This document shows, one piece after another, positions 34,987-44,012 of a DNA stretch of 64,000 nucleotides; the first letter of the stretch is position 1, and each line of letters opens with the position of its first letter. The position numbers and the translations under genes are program-made. Source of the stretch: an uncultured Acidimicrobiales bacterium (GTDB lineage: Bacteria; Actinomycetota; Acidimicrobiia; Acidimicrobiales; Bin134); contig OX638344.1 of NCBI GenBank assembly GCA_951813555.1, forward strand, positions 3,287,076 through 3,351,075. The letters run 5' to 3'. The notes under the pieces are model-generated. The model worked only from the letters and a program-made list of their open reading frames with translations, was not told the origin of the DNA and made no database searches.

Positions 34987-36072
34987 CTACCGAAGGAACG
35001 AGGGAATGTCGAACTCGTCGTCGACATCGGAGGCCAAGAGGTCGCCGTCTGCTCCACCGAACACATCGGCCACGTCCGACGTGCCCGACGGGTCGGAGAC
35101 CGACATCCGAGTGGCCCGCTCGCCTTCCCACCGATCGAATCCGGCGGCGATCACCGTGACCCGGATGTGGTCGCCCATCGAATCGTCCACCACCGTGCCG
35201 AAGATGATGTTGGCGTCGGGGTGGGCTACTCCCTGGACAATCTCCGCGGCCTCGTTCACTTCGAAGATGCCCAAGTCTGGACCGCCCGAGATGCTCAGCA
35301 GAATCCCGCGGGCCCCCTCGATGGAGGCTTCCAGCAGCGGGCTGGCGATAGCCTTGCGGGCCGCGCTGGCCGCCCGCCCCTCGCCGGAGGAGGTGCCGAC
35401 GCCCATGAGCGCCGACCCGGCGTCCTGCATGACCATCCGCACATCGGCGAAGTCGGTGTTGATCAGCCCTGGAGTGGTGATCAGGTCGGTGATCCCCTGC
35501 ACTCCATGCAGCAGCACCTCGTCGGCTTTGCGGAACGCGTCCACAACCGAGGTGTGGTCGTCGGAAATGGAGAGCAGACGGTCGTTGGGGATCACAATCT
35601 GGGTATCGACCTTGTCCCTTAGGGCCTGGATCCCGCCCTCGGCCTGCACCGAGCGGCGGCGGCCCTCAAAGCCGAACGGCCGGGTCACCACCGCAATGGT
35701 CAACGCGCCGAGGCTCTTGGAGATGTCGGCGATCACCGGGGCGGCCCCGGTGCCGGTGCCGCCACCCTCGCCCGCGGTGATGAACACCATGTCGGCGCCG
35801 CTGAGAGCCTCTTCGATGTCCTTGCGGTGATCGGTCGCAGCCTCGGCGCCGACTTCGGGATCGCTGCCCGCGCCCAACCCTCGAGTCAGCTCTCGACCAA
35901 TGTCGAGCTTTACCTCGGCTGAACTCATGAGCAGGGCCTGAGCATCGGTGTTGACGGCCACGAACTCAACGCCGCGCAAGCCGGCCTCGATCATGCGGTC
36001 AACCGCGTTGACACCGCCGCCGCCCACGCCGATGACCTTGATGACTGCCAAATAGTTCTGGGGTTCAATCAT
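34987..36072 (-). CDS. ftsZ: Cell division GTPase FtsZ
   Basis: A 361-residue tubulin homologue that forms the division ring. The nucleotide-binding [15 protein letters not shown] is at residue 16, the tubulin signature [15 protein letters not shown] near 107, and the T7 loop [10 protein letters not shown] contains the catalytic aspartates. The C-terminal tail [11 protein letters not shown] is the conserved peptide that binds SepF and other partners. A GAGG 8 bases before the ATG is the ribosome binding site. The region just upstream is unusually AT-rich. Confidence 0.97.
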   Translation of the reverse strand: MIEPQNYLAVIKVIGVGGGGVNAVDRMIEAGLRGVEFVAVNTDAQALLMSSAEVKLDIGRELTRGLGAGSDPEVGAEAATDHRKDIEEALSGADMVFITAGEGGGTGTGAAPVIADISKSLGALTIAVVTRPFGFEGRRRSVQAEGGIQALRDKVDTQIVIPNDRLLSISDDHTSVVDAFRKADEVLLHGVQGITDLITTPGLINTDFADVRMVMQDAGSALMGVGTSSGEGRAASAARKAIASPLLEASIEGARGILLSISGGPDLGIFEVNEAAEIVQGVAHPDANIIFGTVVDDSMGDHIRVTVIAAGFDRWEGERATRMSVSDPSGTSDVADVFGGADGDLLASDVDDEFDIPSFLR

Positions 36073-36178
36073 GTGGATTCCTCACTCCAAATCTCAAACC
36101 TTCACTCTCAACAAATGGTTTATCTGAATGGAAGATTGAGGCTTCAGAATCTATTCCTCTAGTTAAGGTATATATAGC
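36073..36178 (-). promoter_or_regulatory. AT-rich leader between ftsQ and ftsZ
   Basis: 106 bases with clearly lower GC than the surroundings, including the run GGTATATATAGC and several T/A-rich blocks. In an otherwise tightly packed cluster such a gap suggests a dedicated ftsZ promoter region. Candidate -10-like elements (TATATA, TAGATT) exist on the minus strand, but no well-spaced -35 partner was convincing. Confidence 0.45.
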
Positions 36179-36982
36179 TTAAGAGCAGGCGTCCTTTGGG
36201 GTCAAGCTAGGAAGCTCCGGAACGCTCAGATCGATCTTCTCCAATCTTTCCAAGCAGTCTGCATCAACGACCTTGGCCAACATGGTGGCGAGCGCAATCG
36301 CCTTCCCGCGGGGGTCGTCTCGACCTCCCCAATAGACCTTCCCACCCCCAGGAAGGTCCACCACCACCTGTCCGTTCTCCAAAGAAATCGCTCCTATGTC
36401 ATCCCCTTGAAGAGGTATCAGAGCCTCGCTGGCCTCCAAGAGGAGCAGGGCGGCCTCCCGCAGCCACCCCCCAGGCCGGGGAACCGGGCTGAACAGCACC
36501 ACCGGCAAGTTCCCAGGGGTCGGGGTCACTTGGAGCACCCTCCCCTGGCCATCGGCCAGCGCCCATTCCTCATCGACCGGGATTTGGGCAACCGCTTCTC
36601 GCTCGGTGACGTCGAAGGTGACCTTCCCCCCCCAGGTCCGACTGGACCGGACTTGATCCACCCAGGGCAGGGCGGCGATGGATTTCCGGGGACCCGACAA
36701 GTCCAGCCCCAAGAGCGGGGCCCCCGCCTCTACCCCCGCGGCCTCCAAGATCTGGTCGGCGCCAGTGCGCGGCGCCCCGATGACCTCAATCTCGTCCACA
36801 TCCAGGAGAGGGCTCTGGGAAATTCCGAAGGCGGCAGCCGCCAAAACGACGGCAATCCCCGCGGTGATCCATACCCGAAGCCGACGACGGGACCGAACGT
36901 CATTGCGCCGGGCCTCAATCCGGGGATCAACCGGAGGGACGTGATCCTTGAGCTCGTTGTCAGGTGTCTGGTCCGAGGTCAT
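36179..36982 (-). CDS. ftsQ: Cell division protein FtsQ
   Basis: A 267-residue bitopic membrane protein starting at the ATG at 36982, one base after the murB stop. A charged N-terminus (RRNDVRSRRRLR) precedes one membrane helix (VWITAGIAVVLAAAAFGI), then the POTRA domain (LLDVDEIEVIGAPRTGADQI) and the FtsQ beta domain. FtsQ scaffolds FtsB/FtsL and regulates FtsWI at the septum. Confidence 0.9.
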   Translation of the reverse strand: MTSDQTPDNELKDHVPPVDPRIEARRNDVRSRRRLRVWITAGIAVVLAAAAFGISQSPLLDVDEIEVIGAPRTGADQILEAAGVEAGAPLLGLDLSGPRKSIAALPWVDQVRSSRTWGGKVTFDVTEREAVAQIPVDEEWALADGQGRVLQVTPTPGNLPVVLFSPVPRPGGWLREAALLLLEASEALIPLQGDDIGAISLENGQVVVDLPGGGKVYWGGRDDPRGKAIALATMLAKVVDADCLERLEKIDLSVPELPSLTPKDACS

Positions 36983-36983
36983 C

Positions 36984-37931
36984 TCAGCCTGCCTGATCAC
37001 TCCATGGGCCTGGACCGAAACCGATGAGACGGGTCTCCGGCTGCAACGAGATGCCGGATCTGGCCTGGACCAGCGCGAAGACACTGCACATCAGCGCGAA
37101 GACATCGTCGGCCGAGCCATTCCGGTCGGCGATAAAGAAGTTGGCGTGCTTGTCCGAAACCGAGGCTGTGCCCACCCGCCGCCCTTTCAAGCCTGCGGCA
37201 TCGATGATCCGCCCGGCGCGGTCGCCGTGGGGGTTGGTGAACACTGAGCCTGCATTCTGACCTCCGGGCTGATTCTCGCGTCTCCACGCCACAATGTCGG
37301 CAATGAGAGCTTGCGAAGCGGCCTCGTCCCCTGCGGTCAATCCCACTTCGGCCCACACAACCAAGTGGTGGTCCGCCAACGCAGAGCTCCGGTACCCCAG
37401 CTTCAGCCGCTCCACATCCCACTGCTCCACACCGCCGCCCCCCAGATCGGCCACTTCGGCCCGAATCAGGGATGCGGCCATGTCGGCGCCGTGGCCACCA
37501 GCGTTCATGTGGACCCCGCCTCCCAAAGAGCCCGGCACCCCGACCGCCCACTCGAAGCCGGTCAAACCGGCGGCTGCGCTCCGGCGGGCCATCACCGGAA
37601 GCCCGGCCGCGCCCCCGGCCCTGAGCCGCAGGCCGTCGACCTCCACCCAGTCGTGCCCGGCGCCCAGCCACACGGCCACTCCGTCGAATCCGGCCTCGGC
37701 CACCAGCAAGTTAGAGCCCTTGCCCACCACCAGCACATCGGTGCGGTGGGCGGACAGCACCTCGGCCACCGCAGTCATGTCAACGTCAAAGGCGAGGGTC
37801 GCCCCAACTCGGGCCGGGCCTCCCACCCGGTATGTGGTGACGGGACCAACCGGGTGCTCTCGGCACACCGCCTCTGCTCCCAACACGCCAGCCAGATCCT
37901 CAGCCAGCCGGTCCCAGCCAAGGACGCTCAT
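36984..37931 (-). CDS. murB: UDP-N-acetylenolpyruvoylglucosamine reductase
   Basis: A 315-residue FAD enzyme that reduces UDP-GlcNAc-enolpyruvate to UDP-MurNAc with NADPH. Motifs: TTYRVGGPAR, VVGKGSNLLVAEAG (FAD binding), FEWAVGVPGSLGGGVHMNAGGHG, YRSSAL, and NAGSVFTNP with the catalytic serine. The ATG overlaps the murC stop by 4 bases. Confidence 0.96.
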   Translation of the reverse strand: MSVLGWDRLAEDLAGVLGAEAVCREHPVGPVTTYRVGGPARVGATLAFDVDMTAVAEVLSAHRTDVLVVGKGSNLLVAEAGFDGVAVWLGAGHDWVEVDGLRLRAGGAAGLPVMARRSAAAGLTGFEWAVGVPGSLGGGVHMNAGGHGADMAASLIRAEVADLGGGGVEQWDVERLKLGYRSSALADHHLVVWAEVGLTAGDEAASQALIADIVAWRRENQPGGQNAGSVFTNPHGDRAGRIIDAAGLKGRRVGTASVSDKHANFFIADRNGSADDVFALMCSVFALVQARSGISLQPETRLIGFGPGPWSDQAG

Positions 37932-39301
37932 CGCCGCCCGCCAAGCATTGAAATCACCCGCTCTGGCACGTCAGTCAGGTCGCCGGCCCCCAAGGTCAAG
38001 CACAAGTCTCCGGGGCGCAGCACGTCAACCAGATGGTCGGCGGCGTCATCGAGGCGGGCCACATAGGAGACATCCCGCCCCGGGTGGGCGTCGGTCACCG
38101 CCTGCCAGATGAGCTTCCCGGAAACCCCGGGGATAGCCGATTCGCCCGCGGAGTAGATGTCGGTGATGATCACCATGTCGGCGGCCTCGAAGCAGTGGGC
38201 GAACGCCGTCCACAGGTGCGATGTCCGGGTGTAGCGATGGGGCTGGAACACGCACACTACGCGATCCCAGCCCCCATCCGATGCGGTCTTCAGCGCACAG
38301 GCCACTTCGGTGGGCAAGTGGGCATAGTCGTCGATGAAATCCACTCCGGCGGCTTCGCCCCGGCGCTCAAAACGTCGAGCCACCCCTTCGAATCCGGCCA
38401 AGGCGCCGACGGCGTCCGACCAGTCCACCCTTAGCTCATGGGCCATGGCCAAGGCTCCCAACGCGTTGAGGGCGTTGTGATCTCCGGGCATGGGCACGGT
38501 CACCGGCCCCAAAGAGCCATCGCGGCCGGAGACCTCGCCGACAATCGTGTGCCGGTCGCGGCCCAGGGTTGTCCAGCGGTAGTCGGCGTCGGGCCCAGTG
38601 CCATAGAGAACCCGGTCGCAATTCTCAGAAGCCTTGACGGCACCGGCGTCGTCGGCGCACACCACCAGCCCATCAGCAGCACCGGTGCAAAACCGGGCGA
38701 ATTCCGCCTCCAGTTCGGCCACCGGGCGGTCGCGGCGCAGATGATCGGGCTCAACGCTGGTCACCACCGCCCGGCTCACGATCAGCTCTCCGAATGTTCC
38801 GTCGCTCTCATCGGCCTCTACCACGAACCACGGACTGTCCGACCAGCGGGCCCCGATGCTGCCGTCGGCCAGAACCCCGCCGACCACGAAGCCGGGATCG
38901 GCTCCTGCCGACAGCAGCACATGGGACAGCATGGCCGCAGTGGTGGTCTTGCCGTGGGTGCCGGCTATCGCCACCGTGGTGCGCATACCGGTTATGGCCG
39001 ACAGGATTTCAGCCCGGCGGTGTACCGGGATGCCAGCCCGGCGGGCCGCGACAACCTCGGCATTGTCGTCGCCTATCGCGGTGGAGCGTGCCACTAGGTC
39101 TGCCCCCGACACCTGGGAGGGGTCATGGCCGACGAAGACATCCACTCCCTGCTCACGCAGGCGGTCCAGCACCGGGGAGTCGGCCACGTCGCTGCCGCTC
39201 ACCTGGCAGCCGAGACCGCGCAGCACGACGGCGATTGCCGACATACCTGCCCCGCCCACGCCCAAGAGGTGAACCCGGGTTGTCGGGCGCAAATCGACCA
39301 T
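37928..39301 (-). CDS. murC: UDP-N-acetylmuramate--L-alanine ligase
   Basis: A 457-residue ATP-dependent ligase that adds L-alanine to UDP-MurNAc. The N-terminal VHLLGVGGAGMSAIAVVL binds the UDP part, GTHGKTTTAAMLSHVLLSAG is the P-loop, VVEADESDGTF coordinates magnesium and DDYAHLPTEV is the Mur-ligase C-terminal signature. It overlaps murB (ATGA) and starts 4 bases after the murG stop. Confidence 0.96.
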   Translation of the reverse strand: MVDLRPTTRVHLLGVGGAGMSAIAVVLRGLGCQVSGSDVADSPVLDRLREQGVDVFVGHDPSQVSGADLVARSTAIGDDNAEVVAARRAGIPVHRRAEILSAITGMRTTVAIAGTHGKTTTAAMLSHVLLSAGADPGFVVGGVLADGSIGARWSDSPWFVVEADESDGTFGELIVSRAVVTSVEPDHLRRDRPVAELEAEFARFCTGAADGLVVCADDAGAVKASENCDRVLYGTGPDADYRWTTLGRDRHTIVGEVSGRDGSLGPVTVPMPGDHNALNALGALAMAHELRVDWSDAVGALAGFEGVARRFERRGEAAGVDFIDDYAHLPTEVACALKTASDGGWDRVVCVFQPHRYTRTSHLWTAFAHCFEAADMVIITDIYSAGESAIPGVSGKLIWQAVTDAHPGRDVSYVARLDDAADHLVDVLRPGDLCLTLGAGDLTDVPERVISMLGGRR

Positions 39302-39305
39302 GGCC

Positions 39306-40502
39306 CTATTTTTGCTTCCCCCGGTAACCTAGGTGGGGTCTGCGGGCATGCTGCTCCAAGAGATCGGCTACCCGATTGTCGGCGTCGCGGCGACCGACAC
39401 CGGCCGCTTCTTGTCCCATGGCCCCAATAAGACCAGGAACCTTCAGCAGGCTGTCCACCTCATCAACCATGCGAGTGCCGTCCATCTCGGCGTCGGGAAC
39501 CATCACGGCCCCTCCGACAGCAGCCAGGTGGGCGGCGTTGGCCGTCTGGTGATCGCCGGGCGCTCCCGGGAGCGGAACCAGCACTGACGGCAGCCCGACA
39601 ACAGCCAATTCGGCCACGCTGGAAGCCCCGGCTCGTCCCACTACTAGATCGGCGGCGGCATACACCTTGGGCATGTCCATCTCGTACTCAACCGCGTTGT
39701 AATCCAGCGCCGCATGAGACAGGTCGGGTCGCAGGTGGGCCAGTTCCTTCCAATCCCTCCGGCCAATCACATGGTGTACCGCCAGATCTTCCCGATCGGC
39801 CCAATGGCGAACAGCTTCGAACGCGGCCCGGTTGATCCGAGCCGCGCCCAACGACCCACCGGCTACAACCACGAGACGGCGTCCCTCACCGATCTCGAGG
39901 GAGGCGCGGGCCCCAGACCGGTCATTGTCCCGGTTGACCCTCTGGACCTCGCCGCGCACTGGATTGCCGGTGAGCACGGCCCGGGGCAGCTCGGTTCCGG
40001 GGAATGACACCGCCGAGGCTCGGGCCCAACGCCCGGCCAAGCGATTGGCCAAACCGGGAATGGCATTCTGCTCGGACACCACCAACGGGATCTTGAGCAG
40101 TCGAGCCGCCAAGGCACAGGGCACGCTGGCGTAGCCACCCAGCCCCAGCACAACCGCTGGCCGCAGTCGCCGCAGCAGTCCTATGGCCTGAGCCGCCGCC
40201 TGGACCAGCCCCCAGGCCGACGACAGGTTCTGCCAGGAGAGTTGCCGCTTAATGCCCCGCCCGGGCAGCAGGGCCAACTCGAATCCGGCCTCCGGAACCA
40301 ATTCTCGCTCCACTCCACGGGCCGAGCCCACAAAGCGGATGCTCTCAGGCGCGTGGCCGCGCCGAACCAGGGCGCGGGCCACTGCCAACCCGGGGTGGAC
40401 ATGGCCGGCGGTCCCGCCTCCGGCAATCACCGCCCACACCGGTAAACAATCAGAAGACGGGCTCTCTTCTCCTGGCTCGCCTGGTTGAGCGGAGGGAGTC
40501 AC
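39306..40502 (-). CDS. murG: Lipid II synthase (UDP-GlcNAc transferase)
   Basis: A peripheral membrane GT-B enzyme that adds GlcNAc to lipid I. It has AVIAGGGTAGHVHPGLAVA, the G loop GLGGYASVP, SEQNAIPGLANR, VVVAGGSLGAARIN and GRAGASSVAELAVVGLPSVL with the donor-binding glutamate. No ATG fits. The GTG at 40502 makes a GTGA overlap with the ftsW stop and gives 398 residues; the GTG at 40439 would give 377 residues, closer to typical MurG. The C-terminus ends in a basic tail (HLGYRGKQK). Confidence 0.93.
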   Translation of the reverse strand: MTPSAQPGEPGEESPSSDCLPVWAVIAGGGTAGHVHPGLAVARALVRRGHAPESIRFVGSARGVERELVPEAGFELALLPGRGIKRQLSWQNLSSAWGLVQAAAQAIGLLRRLRPAVVLGLGGYASVPCALAARLLKIPLVVSEQNAIPGLANRLAGRWARASAVSFPGTELPRAVLTGNPVRGEVQRVNRDNDRSGARASLEIGEGRRLVVVAGGSLGAARINRAAFEAVRHWADREDLAVHHVIGRRDWKELAHLRPDLSHAALDYNAVEYEMDMPKVYAAADLVVGRAGASSVAELAVVGLPSVLVPLPGAPGDHQTANAAHLAAVGGAVMVPDAEMDGTRMVDEVDSLLKVPGLIGAMGQEAAGVGRRDADNRVADLLEQHARRPHLGYRGKQK

Positions 40503-41665
40503 GGCTCGACTCGGATTTGTCGGGCAATGCTCAACAACAAACCGGCGCCCGCCATGTTCATCAACAGTGCGGAGCCACCGACCGACAAGAACGGCAGGGG
40601 AACCCCGGTGATCGGCAGCACTCCCACCACCGCGGCGATGTTCACGAACGCCTGGGTGCCCACCCACATGGTGATGCCCGCGGCCAATACTTGCCCAAAC
40701 CGGTCGGGGCTGCGGAGGGCCACCCCGATCCCGCAGATCACAAACGCGGCGAACATCCCGATCACGAATACCGCGCCCAGCCAACCCATCTCCTCAGCCA
40801 GAACAGCGAAGATGAAGTCGGTGTGAGCCTCGGGCAGGAATCCCCACTTGATTCGGCTCTCCCCCAATCCGACGCCAGTGGCGCCACCCGATGCGATGCC
40901 CACCCGAGACTGGATGGTCTGCCAGCCAGCGTCGAGCGGATCGGCCCACGGGTCCAACAGCGACATGACTCGATTGCGGCGGTAGCCCGACCCCCAGGCG
41001 GCCAGCGCGGCAGCCCCTGCGCTGAACAGCGACCAACCGGTCAGCGGGAGAAGGGGCACACCAGCCATGAACAGCGCGGCAAAGGCGATCAACCCGATGA
41101 TCACCGCAGTGCCCAGATCCGGCTGGAGCAAGATGAACCCGGCCATCAGACTGCACACCACCAGCACCGGACGGATGGTTATGCGGGCATCATCCTCCTG
41201 GCCCGCCTTGTCGGCCAGCCACGCGGCGGCGAACAAGGCCATGGCCAGCTTGGCCAGCTCGGAGGGCTGGAAGCTGATCGGACCGAAGTAGATCCACCGG
41301 GTGGCCCCCTTGGCCGTCGTTCCGATCCCGGGCACGAGCACGGCCACCAGAAGCAGCATGGTGAGGGCCACCACGGCGTTGGCGTACTTCCGCCAGTACC
41401 GATAGTCCACCCGCATCACCAGGACCAGGGCGATCAGCCCCCCGATGCTCCAGACAAGCTGACGCTGAAAGGTAAACCAGGTGGACTGGCCGACATAGAG
41501 CCCGGTGACCGACGAGACCGACAGCACCATGACGAGGCCGATGGCCGTAAGGGTTATGACGGATCCGAACAGCACGTAGAACGGCACGGTGGCCTGACCC
41601 ACCGGCGCCGACAGGAGCGCAGTCGCCCACGCTCGTCGTGGGATCCGAGGAGTAATTGCCGTCAT
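40499..41665 (-). CDS. ftsW: FtsW, septal peptidoglycan glycosyltransferase (SEDS family)
   Basis: A 388-residue polytopic protein with about ten membrane segments, starting at the ATG at 41665 that overlaps the murD stop (ATGA). SEDS landmarks are GATRWIYFGPISFQPSELAK, PDLGTAVII, YRRNRVMSLLDPWADPLDAGWQ (split by the family's large loop) and EAHTDFIFAVLAEEMGWLGA, then GVPLPFLSVGGSALL. It polymerises lipid II with FtsI at the septum. Confidence 0.96.
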   Translation of the reverse strand: MTAITPRIPRRAWATALLSAPVGQATVPFYVLFGSVITLTAIGLVMVLSVSSVTGLYVGQSTWFTFQRQLVWSIGGLIALVLVMRVDYRYWRKYANAVVALTMLLLVAVLVPGIGTTAKGATRWIYFGPISFQPSELAKLAMALFAAAWLADKAGQEDDARITIRPVLVVCSLMAGFILLQPDLGTAVIIGLIAFAALFMAGVPLLPLTGWSLFSAGAAALAAWGSGYRRNRVMSLLDPWADPLDAGWQTIQSRVGIASGGATGVGLGESRIKWGFLPEAHTDFIFAVLAEEMGWLGAVFVIGMFAAFVICGIGVALRSPDRFGQVLAAGITMWVGTQAFVNIAAVVGVLPITGVPLPFLSVGGSALLMNMAGAGLLLSIARQIRVEP

Positions 41666-42984
41666 GACGAGCCTCCGATCATCTCTCGAACCACATGGGC
41701 GAAATGGTCGCCCCGCTCCGCATAGGAGCCGTACCAGTCGAACGAGGCGCAGCCTGGCGACAGCAGCACCGCGTCGCCGATTCGGGCTCGCTCGGACGCC
41801 AGTCTCACCGCCTCGTCCATCGACTCCGCCGTCGTGGCCGGACACCGCCCGACGAAGGCCCTCACCACCTCGGACGCGGCCTCGCCGATGGCCACTACTG
41901 AGCGCACCCCGTCGGCAATCTCGGCCAGCTGTCCCAGGTCGAGGCCCTTGTTGTGCCCTCCGGCGATGAGAACCGCTGGTTTTGCCGACCGCACTGCGGC
42001 ACATACCGCGTGGGGGGTGGTGGCTTTGGAGTCATCGTAGTAGTGAACGCCGCCGTGCTCGGCCACCAGCGTCATCCGATGAGGCAATCCGGTCCATGCC
42101 CTCAAAGCCGTCCTCACTCCCTCCAAGTGGGCGCCCGCGGCCATGGCCACCGCCGCAGCGGCCAGCTGGTTGGACAGCTCATGGGGCTGCGACCGGCGCA
42201 ACTCAGCGACGTCGGCCAGCTTTTCCGACCCGGCCCACAGCGCCCCGCCACTCACGTGATAGTCGCCCTCGCTGAGTCCGTACGCCACCACTCGGCCTTT
42301 GCCGGGCGTGTGGGAGACGACCACCGGATCGTCGCGGTTCACCACCGCGGTGGTGTGTTCGTCGGCCCGGCACCACAAGGCGGCCTTGGCCTTTCGATAG
42401 CTGTCCAGCGACGCATGGACGTCGAGATGGTCGGGGGCGAAGTTCAACCATGCCCCTACCCGGGGGCGAAAGCACTGGCTGTGGCCCAGTCGGAAGGAGG
42501 ACGCCTCCACCACGAACGCAGCCGGCTGGGGATCCCGGATGGCCTCCACCAGCGGCGTTTCCGTGTTTCCCGCCACACCCACCGCGACGCCGGAAGCCTC
42601 CAGCATGGCCGCGGCCAGAAGCGCCACCGTGGTCTTGCCGTTGGTGCCGGTCACCGCCAGCATCGGACGGGAATCCCACCGCTGGGCCAAATCGAACTCG
42701 GATACCACCGGCGTGCCCGCGGCCACCGCAGCCCCGAGGGCAGGATGGTGCTCGGGCAGCCCCGGGGTGGGAATAACCGCTCGGGCATCAGACGCCAGTG
42801 CGAGCCAGTCGTCGGGAGCGGGTCGCTTCCGCAGATCGACGCCCAATGCGGCCGCATGGCTGCGGAGCCGGTCATCAGCAGCATCGTCGGTGGCAACCAC
42901 CGGATGGCCGCGCTCGGTCAACTGGGCGCAGACCGCCTGGTTGGTAACGGCGAAGCCCACCAGCAGAACAGGTGCCCCGCTCAA
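41662..42984 (-). CDS. murD: UDP-N-acetylmuramoylalanine--D-glutamate ligase
   Basis: A 440-residue Mur ligase. The TTG at 42984 overlaps the mraY stop as TTGA and starts SGAPVLLVGFAVTNQAV; longer open frame upstream is a shadow of mraY. The P-loop is VTGTNGKTTVALLAAAM, followed by NFAPDHLDVHASLDSYRKAK and YYDDSKATTPHA, the domain 3 signature. It adds D-glutamate to UDP-MurNAc-L-Ala. Confidence 0.95.
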   Translation of the reverse strand: MSGAPVLLVGFAVTNQAVCAQLTERGHPVVATDDAADDRLRSHAAALGVDLRKRPAPDDWLALASDARAVIPTPGLPEHHPALGAAVAAGTPVVSEFDLAQRWDSRPMLAVTGTNGKTTVALLAAAMLEASGVAVGVAGNTETPLVEAIRDPQPAAFVVEASSFRLGHSQCFRPRVGAWLNFAPDHLDVHASLDSYRKAKAALWCRADEHTTAVVNRDDPVVVSHTPGKGRVVAYGLSEGDYHVSGGALWAGSEKLADVAELRRSQPHELSNQLAAAAVAMAAGAHLEGVRTALRAWTGLPHRMTLVAEHGGVHYYDDSKATTPHAVCAAVRSAKPAVLIAGGHNKGLDLGQLAEIADGVRSVVAIGEAASEVVRAFVGRCPATTAESMDEAVRLASERARIGDAVLLSPGCASFDWYGSYAERGDHFAHVVREMIGGSS

Positions 42985-44012
42985 TCTGCTCCTCCGATGG
43001 AAACGAAGTCGGCGTAGAAGAGTCCAAGTGCCACAGCTGTGGCGAAACCGGTCATGATCCAGAGTCGGATGATCACTGTGGTCTCCGGCCAGCCGCCAAG
43101 CTCGAAGTGGTGGTGGATGGGGGCCATGCGGAACAACCGGGTGCCGAACACGCGGAAGCTGAACACCTGGATTATTACCGAGAGGGTCTCCATCACGAAC
43201 AGGCCGCCGATTATGGGCAAGAGCAGGTGTGTGTTGGTGGCCAAGGCCAGCGCGGCCATACCGGTACCCAGGGCCAGCGATCCGGTGTCGCCCATGAATA
43301 TGCGGGCCGGAGCGGCATTCCACCACATGAACCCCGCACTGGCGCCCAACAGGGCCGCAGCCAGAATGGCCAAATCCAAGGCATGGGAGATGCCGTAGAT
43401 GTCCTGGTTGCGGAAGGCCCAGAAGCCGATGATCACAAACGCGGCAAAGGCGAAGATCGAGGCCCCTGCGGCCAGGCTGTCGAGGCCGTCGGTCAGGTTC
43501 ACTGCATTGCTGGTTGCCAGGATAAGCAGCACCGCCCAGAGTCCCCAGCCCCACGGTCCCAAGTCGATGTTCAGGGAGTCATATCGAGTGAAGGAGAGCT
43601 CGGTGCGCACATCGGTGAGATGGATCATGAGCACGGCGAATCCCACCGCCACGAGCAACAGGCCCAAGATCTTGGTCCGCTTGCCCAGGCCCAGGTTGCG
43701 CTCTCGGGACACCTTGAGCCAGTCGTCGACAAAACCGACGACTCCCGAGCCGACGATGGCCAGCATCACTATCAAGCCAGTGCGGGTGAAGATGCCGTTG
43801 TAAAGGTCGCTGATGCCATATCCGGCCAGCGCGCCAACCACAATGGCCACTCCGCCCATGGTGGGTGTCCCCGCCTTGCTGACATGGCCTTGAGGCCCGT
43901 CCAGGCGGATGGGCTGGCCGATGGAATGCTTGCGCAGGAAGGTGATCAAGAAGCGGGTGCCGATCACCGAGACCACCCCGGCGATGGCGACGGCGAACAA
44001 GAGGCGGATCAT
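42981..44012 (-). CDS. mraY: Phospho-N-acetylmuramoyl-pentapeptide transferase
   Basis: A 343-residue integral membrane enzyme with about ten helices that makes lipid I on undecaprenyl phosphate. Diagnostic motifs: GGVAIVVGALAGY, GFVDDWLKVSRERN (DDxxK), NAVNLTDGLDSLAAG (catalytic Asp) and FMGDTGSLALGTGMAALAL. The ATG overlaps the murE stop (ATGA). In most dcw clusters murF lies between these two genes; here it is absent. Confidence 0.97.
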   Translation of the reverse strand: MIRLLFAVAIAGVVSVIGTRFLITFLRKHSIGQPIRLDGPQGHVSKAGTPTMGGVAIVVGALAGYGISDLYNGIFTRTGLIVMLAIVGSGVVGFVDDWLKVSRERNLGLGKRTKILGLLLVAVGFAVLMIHLTDVRTELSFTRYDSLNIDLGPWGWGLWAVLLILATSNAVNLTDGLDSLAAGASIFAFAAFVIIGFWAFRNQDIYGISHALDLAILAAALLGASAGFMWWNAAPARIFMGDTGSLALGTGMAALALATNTHLLLPIIGGLFVMETLSVIIQVFSFRVFGTRLFRMAPIHHHFELGGWPETTVIIRLWIMTGFATAVALGLFYADFVSIGGAD

